Shown: piece by piece, positions 9,207-15,787 of the stretch | Layout of the letters: every line of letters starts with the position of its first letter | Numbering within the stretch: position 1 is the stretch's first letter | Origin: an uncultured Ignavibacteria bacterium | GTDB taxonomy: Bacteria > Bacteroidota > Ignavibacteria > SZUA-365 | DNA length: 15,787 bases | Reading direction: 5' to 3' | NCBI GenBank assembly: GCA_913060595.1 | Contig: CAJXSA010000033.1 | Coordinates: forward strand, 1-15,787 | Made by a program: the position numbers and the translations under genes | The notes under the pieces: model-generated | The model's input: only the letters and a program-made list of their open reading frames with translations | Told to the model about the DNA's origin: nothing | The model's database searches: none

Positions 9207-9878
9207 ATGCCCGCAAAGAAACAACGCAGCCGCTTTCACACCGAGAGCGAGAAAGAAAAGAAAGCGCGCATGCGCAGCATCCTCAGGGCGCTGCGCAGGG
9301 AGTTCCCCGTTCCCGCATGCGCCCTGGTGCATGACGACCCCTTCCAGCTCCTGGTTGCAACCATACTGTCCGCCCAGTGCACGGACGAACGCGTCAACAT
9401 GGTCACCCCTGATCTTTTCGCCCGCTTCGGCAGTGCGGAAGCGATGGCGGCGGCACCGCAGGAGGACATTGCGGAAATCATCCGCAGCACGGGGTTTTTC
9501 CAGAACAAGTCGAAAAATCTGAAGGCCTGCTGCCAGGCGCTGGTCGACAGGCACGGGGGCGCCGTCCCTGCCACGATGGAAGAGCTGGTCGCCCTGCCCG
9601 GGGTGGGACGCAAAACGGCGAACGTCGTGCTGGGAAATGCCTTCGGCGTGCCCGGCTTTCCGGTCGATACGCATGTGCGCCGCATCACCAACCTTCTCGA
9701 ACTGACGGACTCCGAGAACCCGGACGTCATCGAACAGCATCTCTGCGCCATCACACCGAAAAAAGACTGGACCGATGCGAGCCACCTGATTATCCTGCAC
9801 GGGAGAAAAACCTGCATCGCGCGTCGACCGAAATGCGGCGAATGCGTAATCGCAAAACACTGTCCCTCCTCCGCCTGA
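9207..9878 (+). CDS. nth: Endonuclease III (DNA glycosylase/AP lyase)
   Basis: Base-excision repair enzyme that removes oxidised pyrimidines and cleaves at the abasic site. The 223 residues match the family. The helix-hairpin-helix is LPGVGRKTANV (130-140) with catalytic lysine K136, and the catalytic aspartate is D154 in PVDTHVRR. The C-terminal 4Fe-4S ligands are spaced C-X6-C-X2-C-X5-C (C203, C210, C213, C219), exactly as in the family. LSAQCTD near 54-60 is the usual N-terminal helix motif. A lysine-rich N-terminal extension of about 20 residues precedes the core. It is a single-gene plus-strand unit ending at the shared terminator hairpin. Confidence 0.96.
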   Translation: MPAKKQRSRFHTESEKEKKARMRSILRALRREFPVPACALVHDDPFQLLVATILSAQCTDERVNMVTPDLFARFGSAEAMAAAPQEDIAEIIRSTGFFQNKSKNLKACCQALVDRHGGAVPATMEELVALPGVGRKTANVVLGNAFGVPGFPVDTHVRRITNLLELTDSENPDVIEQHLCAITPKKDWTDASHLIILHGRKTCIARRPKCGECVIAKHCPSSA

Positions 9879-9917
9879 CAGTTCTCGACACGGCATCGTC
9901 CGCTCAATGGAAGCAAG

Positions 9918-9950
9918 AACGCCCCCGTCCGCATGAAGGACAGGGGCGTT
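9918..9950. terminator. Bidirectional terminator hairpin between nth and the M20 peptidase gene
   Basis: AACGCCCC (9918-9925) pairs with GGGGCGTT (9943-9950). After one C/A mismatch, GTCC (9927-9930) pairs with GGAC (9938-9941), leaving a seven-base loop. It lies between two convergent genes, 40 nt after the nth stop and 34 nt from the stop of the minus-strand peptidase gene. The T-tract is short on both sides (GTTTGC on the plus strand, GTTCTTGC on the minus strand), so strength is uncertain, but position and stem favour termination in both directions. Confidence 0.75.
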
Positions 9951-9984
9951 TGCATGTCGATGACATGGCCTGCGTCCGGCGGAC

Positions 9985-11061
9985 CTACTCGGCGGAAAGC
10001 CGCAGCAGCTCGACGACCATGGTGAGTGCTTTCTCCATGTCGGCCACGTAGATGTGTTCTTCCGTCGAGTGTTCGAGCCGGGCGCCGATGCCCACGACGG
10101 CCATCTCGATACCCTCGTTGTTGTATATCGAGGCATCGGTGAAACCGGTGATGAAAGTGGTCGTCGCATCCACTCCCGCCGTCTTGAGCGCCTTTTTCGC
10201 GATCTCGACGGTCCAGGAATCCTCCGGAATATCGACGGCCCTGCAGAGATTGTTCACTTCGATCTGTACCTCGGCCCCGATCGCGCGCACTTCCCGCTCG
10301 ATGATTTCCACCATCTCCTTCGCGAGAGCGTCAGCCTTCTCATGCGTGAGCGAGCGGCATTCGGCAAGGAAGGAGGCCCTGTCCGGCACGCCGTTGCGTA
10401 TGATTCCACCTTCGATGACACCGACGTTCGCCGTCGTTTCTTCGTCGAGGCGTCCGAGACGCAGCGCACTGATGGCCTTCGCCGCGGCGACGATGGCGGA
10501 TATGCCTTTTTCCGGTTCCATGCCGGCATGCGCCGCGCGTCCGGTAATGGCCACATCGATCGCGAAATACGAGGGGCCGCCGATAACGATCGTGTCGAGC
10601 GTGTCGTTGTCGAGCAGAAAGCCCTTTTTCGCGGTGAGCTTGCTGTAATCCAGGTTTTTCACTCCCAGCAGACCGACTTCTTCCTGTCTGCTGATGGCGA
10701 CCTCAACAGGGGGACGCACTTCCGCGATGCGCAGTGCTTCGAGCATCTCCGCAATCCCGGCCTTGTCGTCCGCCGCGAGAATGGTATCGCCTTTCGATCG
10801 GATCACACCGTCGGCGAGCACAGGCTCGATGCCCACCCCCGGCTTCACTGTATCGGCGTGGCAGGACAGCAGGATGGGTTCTTTCCCCTCGCAGCCTCTG
10901 GCGGGAAAGCGCGCCACGAGATTGCCGTAATCGTCGGTTTCGGCTTCTCCGCCCAGGGCTTCGAATTCCTTTTTCAGGTAGGCGATCATTTCCGCCTCGT
11001 TCCCGGACTCGCTGGGGATGCGAACCATTTCCATGAACTGCGCGATCATGCGATCGGACAT
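9985..11061 (-). CDS. Peptidase-T-like M20 family metallopeptidase
   Basis: 358 residues, a zinc aminopeptidase-type hydrolase probably acting on small peptides in the cytoplasm. The visible M20 signature is HAD (H68, D70), AADDKAG with the bridging aspartate near D98, QEEVGLLG with the general base E127 and its zinc-ligand neighbour E128, LLDND near 149-153, and the C-terminal histidine H336 in STEEHIYV. The middle insert (about 165-275) is the M20 dimerisation/lid domain. The ATG at 11061 is chosen because GAGGTG lies 7 nt upstream; a GTG at 11094 would add 11 residues without a ribosome site. It is shorter than classical PepT (about 410) and matches the 'PepT-like' branch. Last gene of the minus-strand run, 67 nt after the lipoprotein gene, so possibly with its own promoter. 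Confidence 0.88.
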   Translation of the reverse strand: MSDRMIAQFMEMVRIPSESGNEAEMIAYLKKEFEALGGEAETDDYGNLVARFPARGCEGKEPILLSCHADTVKPGVGIEPVLADGVIRSKGDTILAADDKAGIAEMLEALRIAEVRPPVEVAISRQEEVGLLGVKNLDYSKLTAKKGFLLDNDTLDTIVIGGPSYFAIDVAITGRAAHAGMEPEKGISAIVAAAKAISALRLGRLDEETTANVGVIEGGIIRNGVPDRASFLAECRSLTHEKADALAKEMVEIIEREVRAIGAEVQIEVNNLCRAVDIPEDSWTVEIAKKALKTAGVDATTTFITGFTDASIYNNEGIEMAVVGIGARLEHSTEEHIYVADMEKALTMVVELLRLSAE

Positions 11062-11128
11062 GTACTGCACCTCATTGTATTGTTGAAAAATCACATTGAA
11101 CCGGAGTCGACTGGCGGCGAATCCATGA

Positions 11129-11995
11129 TCAGTCGAAGGTCACGACGATGTGCTCGGCAGTGTCGAACTTGATGCCCGGAATGCCGTGCAATACTTCCTT
11201 GGCCTCTGCCGGGCTCATTTTCTCGGAGGCTTCCAGCTGCTTGAGCGCATCGGGATTGTCGAGAATCGTATCGAAATCCATGTCGATAAGCGTCACGGTA
11301 TTGCCGTCGACATAACTCGCGTTGGTCTCTTCGATGCTTCCTTCGAACGCCAGCGCGATGCGCATGCGCATGCCCCGAAAGAGCTCCTTCATTTGCTCGA
11401 AACCGCCCATACCCTCCTCCGCGGCCTGCTCCTCTTCACTGCCCTCCGTTTCGACCTCGACTTCCTCTTCCTCCTCACCCTGCGGCGGCGTGATCTCGAG
11501 CCGGGCGGGAGAGCCCGGTGTGAACGAGAACAGCACGAACTCTTCATCCTCGCCTTCTTCGCCTTCGGATTCACCGTCCATCGAAGGCATGGCAGCGCCG
11601 GGATTCTGGTTCACGCGCAATTCGTTGATATTGTCGAAAGAATACTCGGCGACGTAGCCGATCGATGCGTTGTCTTTGATATCCTCATAGGAGCGCAGCT
11701 CCACGCCCGCTCCCATCTTCTCGGCCTGTTCGCGCGCCTTCTCTTCGGAGAACGGCGGCTCGTCCTTCGGCGGCTCGTCCGCTTCGGCGCCCTCTTCGCC
11801 CTCAGCATTGAACGCCTCCTTCATCGATCCCGCCATCCCCGAAATCATGCCGTATACCATCCTGTTCATCTTGACCGTTTCGCTGACCGTGCCGCTGCCG
11901 TCCTTGTTGACGCGAATCAGCGTATTCGTTTCGATGCAGCCGCCGAACAGCAGGGCAAGTCCCAGGACAGCGAGAATACCGAAATTGCGCTTCAT
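11129..11995 (-). CDS. Acidic lipoprotein of unknown function
   Basis: 288 residues. The N-terminus MKRNFGILAVLGLALLFGGC is a lipoprotein signal with the lipidated cysteine at C20, so it is anchored in a membrane, most likely facing the periplasm. After it comes IRVNKDGSGTVSETVKMN, then two very acidic stretches (about 65-80 and 139-193, mostly Glu with Gly, Ala and Pro), and a folded-looking C-terminal part (about 205-288) with LIDMDFDTILDN and ending HIVVTFD. The N-terminal DGSG pattern after the lipid cysteine loosely resembles LppM-type lipoproteins, but I cannot assign a family. The ATG at 11995 has AAGGAG 8 nt upstream and begins the signal peptide. It sits between the ZIP transporter and the peptidase gene; whether its acidic tracts bind metal is speculation. 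Confidence 0.8.
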   Translation of the reverse strand: MKRNFGILAVLGLALLFGGCIETNTLIRVNKDGSGTVSETVKMNRMVYGMISGMAGSMKEAFNAEGEEGAEADEPPKDEPPFSEEKAREQAEKMGAGVELRSYEDIKDNASIGYVAEYSFDNINELRVNQNPGAAMPSMDGESEGEEGEDEEFVLFSFTPGSPARLEITPPQGEEEEEVEVETEGSEEEQAAEEGMGGFEQMKELFRGMRMRIALAFEGSIEETNASYVDGNTVTLIDMDFDTILDNPDALKQLEASEKMSPAEAKEVLHGIPGIKFDTAEHIVVTFD

Positions 11996-12049
11996 ATATG
12001 ATCTCCTTGAAAGCTGAATGACTGTGTCCCGTAACATACGGAATTCACT

Positions 12050-12068
12050 CGTTGCATGGAACGCAACG
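12050..12068. repeat. Inverted repeat upstream of the lipoprotein gene
   Basis: CGTTGC (12050-12055) and GCAACG (12063-12068) form a perfect six-pair stem around a seven-base loop, between the ZIP stop and the lipoprotein start. There is no T-tract after it, so it is a poor terminator; it could be an operator half-site pair or an mRNA-stabilising hairpin. Confidence 0.35.
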
Positions 12069-12080
12069 CGCTCGCCGGCC

Positions 12081-12893
12081 TTAAATGAAAAGCAGAAGCG
12101 ACACTGCCATAACGGCCATGCCGGCGATCAGGCCGTAAATGGAGAGATGATGCTCACCGTACTCCTGCGCGCCGGGCAGCAGCTCATCGAGCGAGATGAA
12201 CACCATGATGCCCGCCACGGAAGCGAAGACGATGCCGAACAGGATGTCACTGAAGAAATACTGCAGAATGAAATAGCCGATGACGGCGCCGAGCGGCTCG
12301 GCAAGCCCGGAGCCGAAACTCAGCAGAAAGGCCTTCTTGCGGTTCGCAGTCGCATAGTACACGGGAATGGAGACCGCGATGCCTTCCGGGATGTTGTGTA
12401 TGGCGATGGCGACGGCGATGGCGACGCCGAGCGCCGGATCCTGTATCGCGGAAAGAAATGTCGCCAGTCCCTCGGGGAAGTTATGAATCGCGATGGCGAT
12501 GGCGGAAAACAGGCCGGTGCGATACAGCTTGCTGTAATCGGGTGCCGCGCCGGCAGGTGGTATGTCCTCAACCTTGCGCATCTCATGCGGATTTTCTGCA
12601 GAAGGCACGAGCTTGTCAATGATGCCGATCAGGGCGATCCCCCCGAAAAAGCCGCCCACGGTCGCCCAGTTGCCGTCGACGACCCCCAGCGCTTCAACCA
12701 GGGAATCCTTCGCCTTGACGAATATCTCCACCATGGATACGTATATCATCACACCGGCGGAGAATCCCATCGAGAGGGAAAGGAATTTCGTGTTCGTCCG
12801 TTTGGCGAAGAATGCAAGCGCGCTGCCGATCCCCGTTGAGAGGCCTGCGAACAGGGTCAGTGCGAATGCGAAAAGAATGGGAGAATCTGCCAT
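12081..12893 (-). CDS. zupT: ZIP-family metal importer, ZupT type
   Basis: Inner-membrane importer of Zn2+ and other divalent metals. 270 residues and about eight hydrophobic segments, as for E. coli ZupT. The two metal-site motifs are HNFPEG (137-142) in TM4 and HNIPEG (166-171) in TM5, with the accessory AEP (198-200). Other family landmarks are LSLSMGFSAGVMIYVSMVEI near 38-57, VYYATANRKKA near 178-188 and VAGIMVFISLDELLPGA near 226-242. The variable cytoplasmic loop (about 98-120) is short and not histidine-rich, unlike many ZIPs. The ATG at 12893 has GGAG 5 nt upstream and is 14 nt after the CDF exporter stop, so the importer and exporter are almost certainly co-transcribed. Confidence 0.9.
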   Translation of the reverse strand: MADSPILFAFALTLFAGLSTGIGSALAFFAKRTNTKFLSLSMGFSAGVMIYVSMVEIFVKAKDSLVEALGVVDGNWATVGGFFGGIALIGIIDKLVPSAENPHEMRKVEDIPPAGAAPDYSKLYRTGLFSAIAIAIHNFPEGLATFLSAIQDPALGVAIAVAIAIHNIPEGIAVSIPVYYATANRKKAFLLSFGSGLAEPLGAVIGYFILQYFFSDILFGIVFASVAGIMVFISLDELLPGAQEYGEHHLSIYGLIAGMAVMAVSLLLFI

Positions 12894-12907
12894 GTGTGCT
12901 CCGGGTA

Positions 12908-13843
12908 TTATGTGGAATCCGCGTCATGCGAGGAGCCGTGCCAGTCGCCCCCCATGATGCAATCTTCGTCCGCGAATTCGATTTCAATCGTCAGGTGTTC
13001 GATTTCCTCTCCGAGCACAATGTCCTTGACGCTTCTCTTGATGCGGACGACGTCCTCCTTCCCCGCCGATGCGTCCACGACGACATGCGCGGACAGCACG
13101 TGGCGCTCGCCGTCGAGCGACCAGACATGCATGTGATGCAGGGAGACCACATGCGGCACGGCACGAATCGCCTGCTCCATGCGCGCGGTGTCGATGTCAT
13201 CCGGCACCGCCTGCAGGAAGAGCTTGATCGTCTTGTTGAAGTTCACAAAGACATTGTAGTAGAGTATGTACGACGCGATCAGCAGTGAAAGTATGGGATC
13301 GAGGATGGGGAGATGCCAGAACTGCATGACGATGCTGACGATGAGCACGGCGATCCAGCCGAGCACATCCTCGAGCAGGTGCCATGTCACCACTCGCGCG
13401 TTCATCGATCTGCCCCTGCTGCGGAGACGGAGCACCGCGACACCATTGAGCAGCACCCCGGCGATGGCGAACCACATCATCCCCTCTGCATTGGGATTCC
13501 CGGGATTGACCAGCCGCGGCACTGCCTCGATGAGAATGAACAGGGATCCGGCGATGAGAATGACCGCGTTCACCAGTGCTCCGAGCAGCGAGAAGCGCCG
13601 GTACCCGTAGCTGTAACGGACGGTGCGTCCCTTGCCCGCATGGCGCTCGAGAATCCAGCTGAGCCCGAGAATGAGGCTGTCACCCAGATCGTGCAGGGCA
13701 TCGGAGAGAATCGCGAGCGAATTCGTCCATAGCCCGCCGATGATCTCCGCTATGGCGAAGAAGAGATTGAGGAAGAAGGCAAATCCGATGGCCCCGGTGC
13801 TGCCCTTCTCATCGTGGTGATGATGGTCGTGCCCATGTCCCAT
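12908..13843 (-). CDS. Cation diffusion facilitator (CzcD-type divalent metal/H+ antiporter)
   Basis: Inner-membrane exporter of Zn2+ and related ions. With the start at 13843 it has 311 residues and begins MGHGHDHHHHDEKG, a histidine-rich N-terminus typical of the family. Six TM segments follow (from about residue 18 to 200). The tetrahedral metal site is intact: D48 and D52 in SDALHD (TM2), H155 and D159 in HLLED (TM5). A cytoplasmic ferredoxin-like domain (about 212-290) includes HHMHVWSLDGE, and the tail is rich in Asp, His and Cys. An ATG at 13894 would add 17 residues. The downstream ATG is preferred for its family-like start, for AAGGAG upstream (11 nt, rather far), and because a candidate promoter box overlaps the upstream ATG. 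Confidence 0.9.
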   Translation of the reverse strand: MGHGHDHHHHDEKGSTGAIGFAFFLNLFFAIAEIIGGLWTNSLAILSDALHDLGDSLILGLSWILERHAGKGRTVRYSYGYRRFSLLGALVNAVILIAGSLFILIEAVPRLVNPGNPNAEGMMWFAIAGVLLNGVAVLRLRSRGRSMNARVVTWHLLEDVLGWIAVLIVSIVMQFWHLPILDPILSLLIASYILYYNVFVNFNKTIKLFLQAVPDDIDTARMEQAIRAVPHVVSLHHMHVWSLDGERHVLSAHVVVDASAGKEDVVRIKRSVKDIVLGEEIEHLTIEIEFADEDCIMGGDWHGSSHDADST

Positions 13844-13887
13844 GCGGACAGGCGCTCCTTGTGTCGATTCACTGACCGTGGGTACCG

Positions 13888-13919
13888 ACAACATACGAAT
13901 TCGCCGGCATCACGAAAAA
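13888..13919 (-). promoter_or_regulatory. Candidate promoter for the CDF-ZIP unit
   Basis: On the minus strand a T-run (13919-13915) is followed after 19 nt by TATGTTGT (13895-13888), close to the Bacteroidota TTTG-N19/20-TAnnTTTG layout but with two mismatches in the -7 box. It would place transcription start near 13881, downstream of the alternative CDF start at 13894 and upstream of the one at 13843. Confidence 0.25.
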
Positions 13920-13924
13920 TCCCT

Positions 13925-14806
13925 CTACCACCAGTGCACGATGCAGGCGGCCCCGGTGAGAAGCAGGACGATGGCCACGGCCTTCCTCCCGAGATCGCGC
14001 TCACGGAACAGCGAACCGCCGAACATGGCGGCGAGCAGGACGGAAACACGCTTGACCGCGAGCACCAGGGCGACGGGTGCGAGCGCCACCGCCTCTATCT
14101 GCGCGAAGCGGTAGCCGAGCGTGCAGACTGCGACGAGCAGGATGAGCGCGGGATATGCCCCGCGTCCGCGTTCCCGCCACGGCAGCGCAGGACGTTTCAT
14201 TCCCAGCGCGATCACGGTCAGGTGCAGGGCGAGAAACAGGTTCTGAAAGGCGAGCATGGGGAGCGGGCGCAGCCGCAGATCGGTCAGCAGGTAACGGTCA
14301 AGCACGGCGGTCGCGGTGAACAGCAGCAGCGCGGCGACGATGGGCATGTGTGTCCGGGAGGTGAAAAACACCGTGAACGGCCGCAGCAGCGGAGCGCCTG
14401 CGCGCATCTCCAGCAAATAGGTCCCTGCGAGCAGCAGCGCCATCCCGCCGATTTCCAGCAGGGACAGCGCTTCGCCGAGGGCGACAAAGGCCGTCAGCGC
14501 CACCAGTCCGGGAGTGAGCACCATCAGGGGAAGCGCCGCGCTGAGCTCATGCGTCTTTATTGCCTGCATCACGCAGAGGAAGGCCAGTGCGCCGAGCAGC
14601 GTTTTCCCGAACAGCACCGCGATCGCCGCCACGGGCAGCGCGTGCAGGTCGATGAGAAAGAACAGCGGCAGACTCAGCAGCAGTGTCAGCTGCGCGAGCC
14701 GTACCGAGAAATCCAGCGCATCGAGGCGGAAGAGTACCTTTTTCTGTGTGACGGCCGCGGCGGCGGAGAGCACCGCGGACGACAGCGCGAGAATGAACCA
14801 GAGCAA
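13925..14806 (-). CDS. EamA/DMT-superfamily membrane transporter, TTG start
   Basis: 293 residues that are almost wholly hydrophobic, consistent with ten TM helices in two EamA repeats: the first about 1-135 with LTPGLVALTAFVALGEALS, the second about 150-293 with VALVLAVKRVSVLLAAMFGG. These serine/glycine- and Glu-containing helix ends are typical of drug/metabolite transporters. No substrate can be deduced. The start is a TTG at 14806, preceded by AGGAG at 5 nt spacing; no ATG or GTG gives a full first helix, and the next Met is near residue 79. It lies 28 nt after the TonB-dependent receptor stop, and the CDF gene follows, so it may be part of the metal cluster or simply co-transcribed with it. 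Confidence 0.85.
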   Translation of the reverse strand: MLWFILALSSAVLSAAAAVTQKKVLFRLDALDFSVRLAQLTLLLSLPLFFLIDLHALPVAAIAVLFGKTLLGALAFLCVMQAIKTHELSAALPLMVLTPGLVALTAFVALGEALSLLEIGGMALLLAGTYLLEMRAGAPLLRPFTVFFTSRTHMPIVAALLLFTATAVLDRYLLTDLRLRPLPMLAFQNLFLALHLTVIALGMKRPALPWRERGRGAYPALILLVAVCTLGYRFAQIEAVALAPVALVLAVKRVSVLLAAMFGGSLFRERDLGRKAVAIVLLLTGAACIVHWW

Positions 14807-14834
14807 GACAACTCCTGGTGATGGATGAACGCGG

Positions 14835-15787
14835 CTACCAGCCCAGCTGCAGACGCAGCGTCATATTGCGCCCGGGCTCGGTGATGCGCAGGCCGCGCAG
14901 CGTGGACAGATGGCGGCGCCATGATCGGTCAAATATGTTCTCGACGCCGGCGACGATCCGCGCGTCCAGGCCGGCGATGCGCACGGGCCTGCTGCGCACG
15001 CGAAGGTGATAAAGGGCGTACCCGGGCGTGCGGGACTCCCCGGGTGCGACGGCGTCCTGGTCCGCGGCGAAGGTGGCGGAAAGCTCCGCCTCCGCGGCAT
15101 GGGCGATTGCGATGCGCACGCCCGCGCGGCCGCGCAGCGGCGGCATCTGCGGGAGGTCCTGTCCGGCACCCGTATCCTCACCGCGAACATATGCGAGGGA
15201 GGTGAACAGGGTCAGCGGGGACATTGGATTGTATTCCCCGGAAAATTCGAGACCGTATATGCGCGCCTCACCGACATTGTCCTTCCGGTACAGCGTATCG
15301 CTCACGCGGCCGTCGACCACGAGGTCCTGCATGCTGCGCAGAAACGCGTTCAGCCGCACGGAAAACACTTCGCCGTAGTACCGGGCGCCGAGATCGAACA
15401 TGCTGCCCTTCTCCGACGCCAGGTCCGGATCGCCGACGTAGGTCGCCCCGCCGAGTTCGATGAACTGATAGCGCTCCTCCAGCGCGGGCGCGCGGAACGC
15501 ACGGGAGACATTGCCGGTCAGGGCCAGGTCCGGTGTCAGCCTGTACAGCAGACCCGCATGAGCGCTCCACGACAGTTCATCCGACTCCTCGGCCGGCCAT
15601 CGCAGCTGCCGGTTCGCTGGTGCGTCGTCGCGGATACCGTTCACAATCCTGTACTGCAGGTCATACCCCTCGTCGTTCTCGACATGCACACCGTCGAGAC
15701 GCCCACCGAGGGAAAGTCGCAGCCGGTCATCCAACAGTGATATGTCGTCCTGCGCGAACAATCCGATCGCACGGAAGCGCGCCTGCG
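14835..15787 (-). CDS. TonB-dependent outer-membrane receptor, C-terminal part (5' end cut by window edge)
   Basis: 316 C-terminal residues of a TonB-dependent receptor; the plug, TonB box and signal peptide lie beyond the right edge. The visible part is beta-barrel: FAQDDISLLDDRLRLSLGGR is a typical strand pair, NVSRAFRAPALEERYQF the common 'SxaFRaP' segment, NVGEARIYGLEFSGEY another conserved strand, and the end VENIFDRSWRRHLSTLRG ... EPGRNMTLRLQLGW is the standard C-terminal signature with a terminal aromatic residue. It takes up a scarce ligand (metal complex, haem, cobalamin or siderophore) using TonB energy. The downstream CDF and ZIP genes make a metal ligand plausible, but this part of the sequence cannot prove it. 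The TTG/Leu at 15759-15761 is internal, not a start. Confidence 0.9.
   Translation of the reverse strand, partial: QARFRAIGLFAQDDISLLDDRLRLSLGGRLDGVHVENDEGYDLQYRIVNGIRDDAPANRQLRWPAEESDELSWSAHAGLLYRLTPDLALTGNVSRAFRAPALEERYQFIELGGATYVGDPDLASEKGSMFDLGARYYGEVFSVRLNAFLRSMQDLVVDGRVSDTLYRKDNVGEARIYGLEFSGEYNPMSPLTLFTSLAYVRGEDTGAGQDLPQMPPLRGRAGVRIAIAHAAEAELSATFAADQDAVAPGESRTPGYALYHLRVRSRPVRIAGLDARIVAGVENIFDRSWRRHLSTLRGLRITEPGRNMTLRLQLGW

Noticed and set aside
8985..10169. 394-codon open frame on the minus strand across nth
   Set aside because: It is antisense to nth, overlaps the terminator hairpin and the ends of two well-supported genes, and has no recognisable domain.
12401..12430. Twofold GGCGATGGCGAC repeat in zupT
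   Set aside because: It encodes the alternating Ala/Val/Ile helix before HNIPEG and is explained by protein composition.

Overview
The window is a GC-rich, densely coded bacterial chromosome segment. It carries twelve protein genes, two of them cut by the window edges, and I see no RNA genes, CRISPR array or insertion sequence. Several features point to the Bacteroidota/Chlorobiota (FCB) group: a receiver-domain PEP-synthase-like protein of the type common in Bacteroidota, a TonB-dependent receptor, a small beta-barrel with a signal peptide, and -7 elements resembling the Bacteroidota TAnnTTTG box. This placement is an inference and no marker gene is present to fix it.

Left third (1-7609): a divergent locus. 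On the minus strand, gdhA (glutamate dehydrogenase) is followed after 9 nt by a large protein with a degenerate receiver, an intact receiver and a PEP-synthase-type ATP-grasp domain; the left edge cuts off its C-terminus. On the plus strand, from the same 228 bp intergenic region, starts a 1059-residue protein with a GAF-like N-terminus, the same kind of ATP-grasp domain and a C-terminal DNA-polymerase-beta-type nucleotidyltransferase. After the ATP-grasp both large proteins carry a matching module (GPGRWGS ... HFFQ). Neither shows the phosphohistidine swivelling domain or the PEP-binding barrel of real PEP synthase or PPDK. Two such enzymes of unknown reaction flanking gdhA are the most interesting part of the window; a role linking carbon/energy state to nitrogen metabolism is a hypothesis.

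Middle (7614-9985): a minus-strand pair (outer-membrane beta-barrel, then a cytoplasmic metallophosphoesterase), and divergently nth (endonuclease III). The convergent ends of nth and the next minus-strand gene share a strong hairpin that can serve as a two-way terminator.

Right third (9985-15787): six minus-strand genes read from right to left: TonB-dependent receptor (5' end outside the window), an EamA/DMT-type membrane transporter with a TTG start, a cation diffusion facilitator exporter, a ZupT-type ZIP importer, an acidic lipoprotein and a peptidase-T-like M20 metallopeptidase. The receptor, CDF and ZIP suggest a divalent-metal (probably zinc) homeostasis cluster, with internal promoters possible before the CDF, lipoprotein and peptidase genes. 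No stretch longer than 300 bp lacks a gene.
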